This document shows positions 63,466 through 64,000 of a DNA stretch of 64,000 bases, piece after piece (positions within the stretch are counted from its first letter, which is position 1; each line of letters starts with the position of its first letter). A program made the position numbers and the translations under genes. A model generated the notes under the pieces. It was not told where the DNA came from, did no database searches, and saw only the letters and a list, made by a program, of their open reading frames with translations. Source of the stretch: an uncultured Allomuricauda sp. (GTDB taxonomy: Bacteria; Bacteroidota; Bacteroidia; Flavobacteriales; Flavobacteriaceae); the NCBI RefSeq assembly GCF_947495325.1, contig NZ_CANLYK010000003.1, positions 124,001 to 188,000 of the forward strand, read 5' to 3'.

Positions 63466-64000
63466 TTATGCTGGAATTGCAATTTTTCTTGGTTTGTACT
63501 CCTTTACCAAATCTGCAATAGCTGAAATATGTTCCGGTGTTGTACCGCAACAGCCACCGACTATATTTATCAAACCCTTTTCTACATATTCCTTGATTTG
63601 GTCTGCCGTTTGTTCCGGGGTTTCATCATATTCACCAAAGGCGTTGGGCAAACCGGCATTGGGGTGTGCTGAAACACCATACCCAGTTTTTGCCGAAATA
63701 ACCTCCAAATGAGGGGTAAGCTGTTTGGCTCCTAAGGCACAATTGAATCCAACGGTCAAAATAGGAATGTGAGAAATGGAAATTAAAAAGGCTTCTGCTG
63801 TTTGACCGGATAAGGTACGTCCGGATGCATCTGTGATTGTACCGCTCACCATGACAGGAACGGTACTATTTCGTTCTTCCTTTACTTCTTCGATGGCGAA
63901 GAGTGCCGCTTTTGCATTCAATGTATCGAAAATGGTCTCAACCAAAAGAATATCCGAGCCACCATCCAATAGAGCTTCTACCTGTTCTTTATAAGCTATT
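63466..64000 (-). CDS. metH: Homocysteine S-methyltransferase domain of a split MetH (partial)
   Basis: The 3' 178 codons of a gene whose start lies beyond the window; the frame runs open to 64000 ([15 protein letters not shown]). Homocysteine-binding TIM barrel. Zinc ligands: the Cys in GFNCALGAK and the Cys-Cys in [11 protein letters not shown]. It supplies the homocysteine-activating module of methionine synthase, separated from the 900-residue part by 14 bp. In E. coli both are one 1227-residue chain. Confidence 0.93.
   Translation of the reverse strand, partial: IAYKEQVEALLDGGSDILLVETIFDTLNAKAALFAIEEVKEERNSTVPVMVSGTITDASGRTLSGQTAEAFLISISHIPILTVGFNCALGAKQLTPHLEVISAKTGYGVSAHPNAGLPNAFGEYDETPEQTADQIKEYVEKGLINIVGGCCGTTPEHISAIADLVKEYKPRKIAIPA

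Noticed and set aside
63452..63550. 33-codon upstream extension of the large metH gene
   Set aside because: It would overlap the end of the preceding methyltransferase gene and the extra residues are not like the family.
63466..64000. Cobalamin or SAM riboswitch for the met operon
   Set aside because: The operon start lies outside the window, so the leader cannot be examined.

Overview
The window reads as chromosomal DNA of a marine-type member of the Flavobacteriaceae (Bacteroidota). Evidence: a SusC/SusD pair, the gliding-motility genes gldA, gldB and gldC, a type IX secretion (T9SS) C-terminal sorting domain, a dcw cluster in Bacteroidota order with a very long FtsZ, promoters of the TAnnTTTG type, few Shine-Dalgarno sequences, and many GTG or TTG starts. 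The species cannot be named from sequence alone.

Layout. 1-7.8 kb: a peptide-use locus, with an M20 peptidase tail and a D-aminoacylase-like lipoprotein (+) converging on M14 carboxypeptidase, SusC and SusD (-). 7.8-8.5 kb: non-coding DNA, then tRNA-Arg(TCG) with a duplicated 3' end, long hairpins and a terminator. 8.5-24.5 kb: yqeY, then the division and cell-wall cluster read leftward as mraZ-rsmH-ftsL-ftsI-murE-mraY-murD-ftsW-murG-murC-ftsQ-ftsA-ftsZ, led by a promoter with 10-bp-spaced MraZ-type boxes. 24.7-26.1 kb: alpha/beta hydrolase and engB. 26.1-29.3 kb: an AT-rich accessory patch with small unknown genes, two tandem paralogous membrane genes, and between them a chimeric gene relic recording the duplication. 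29.3-34.3 kb: gldC, gldB, nadE, an atypical response regulator, and a primase that lacks its zinc ligands. 34.6-40.4 kb: a leucine-rich-repeat protein, a zinc-ribbon protein, a T9SS-exported M23 peptidase, and an ECF sigma / anti-sigma / outer-membrane-protein module. 40.5-46.9 kb: housekeeping genes (polyprenyl synthase, rlmN, queA, aroA, MazG-like, dtd, rsgA). 47-52.6 kb: two secreted proteins, then the aromatic operon pheA - aminotransferase - tyrA - DAHP synthase/chorismate mutase. 52.8-59.8 kb: gldA, then outer-membrane and surface genes. 59.8-64 kb: metF and a methionine synthase split into two genes; the second runs off the window.

The most striking find is in front of pheA (52424-52600). 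An unannotated 23-codon leader peptide, with 11 aromatic residues including a seven-residue Phe/Tyr run, is followed by a Rho-independent terminator that ends three bases before the pheA start. The end of the leader carries a 7-mer identical to the descending arm of the terminator, so it can act as an antiterminator. This is the full logic of ribosome-mediated attenuation by aromatic amino acids. Other points of interest are the duplication relic, the zinc-less DnaG, the response regulator with Glu at the phosphorylation site, the MraZ boxes, and a palindrome inside the queA promoter.
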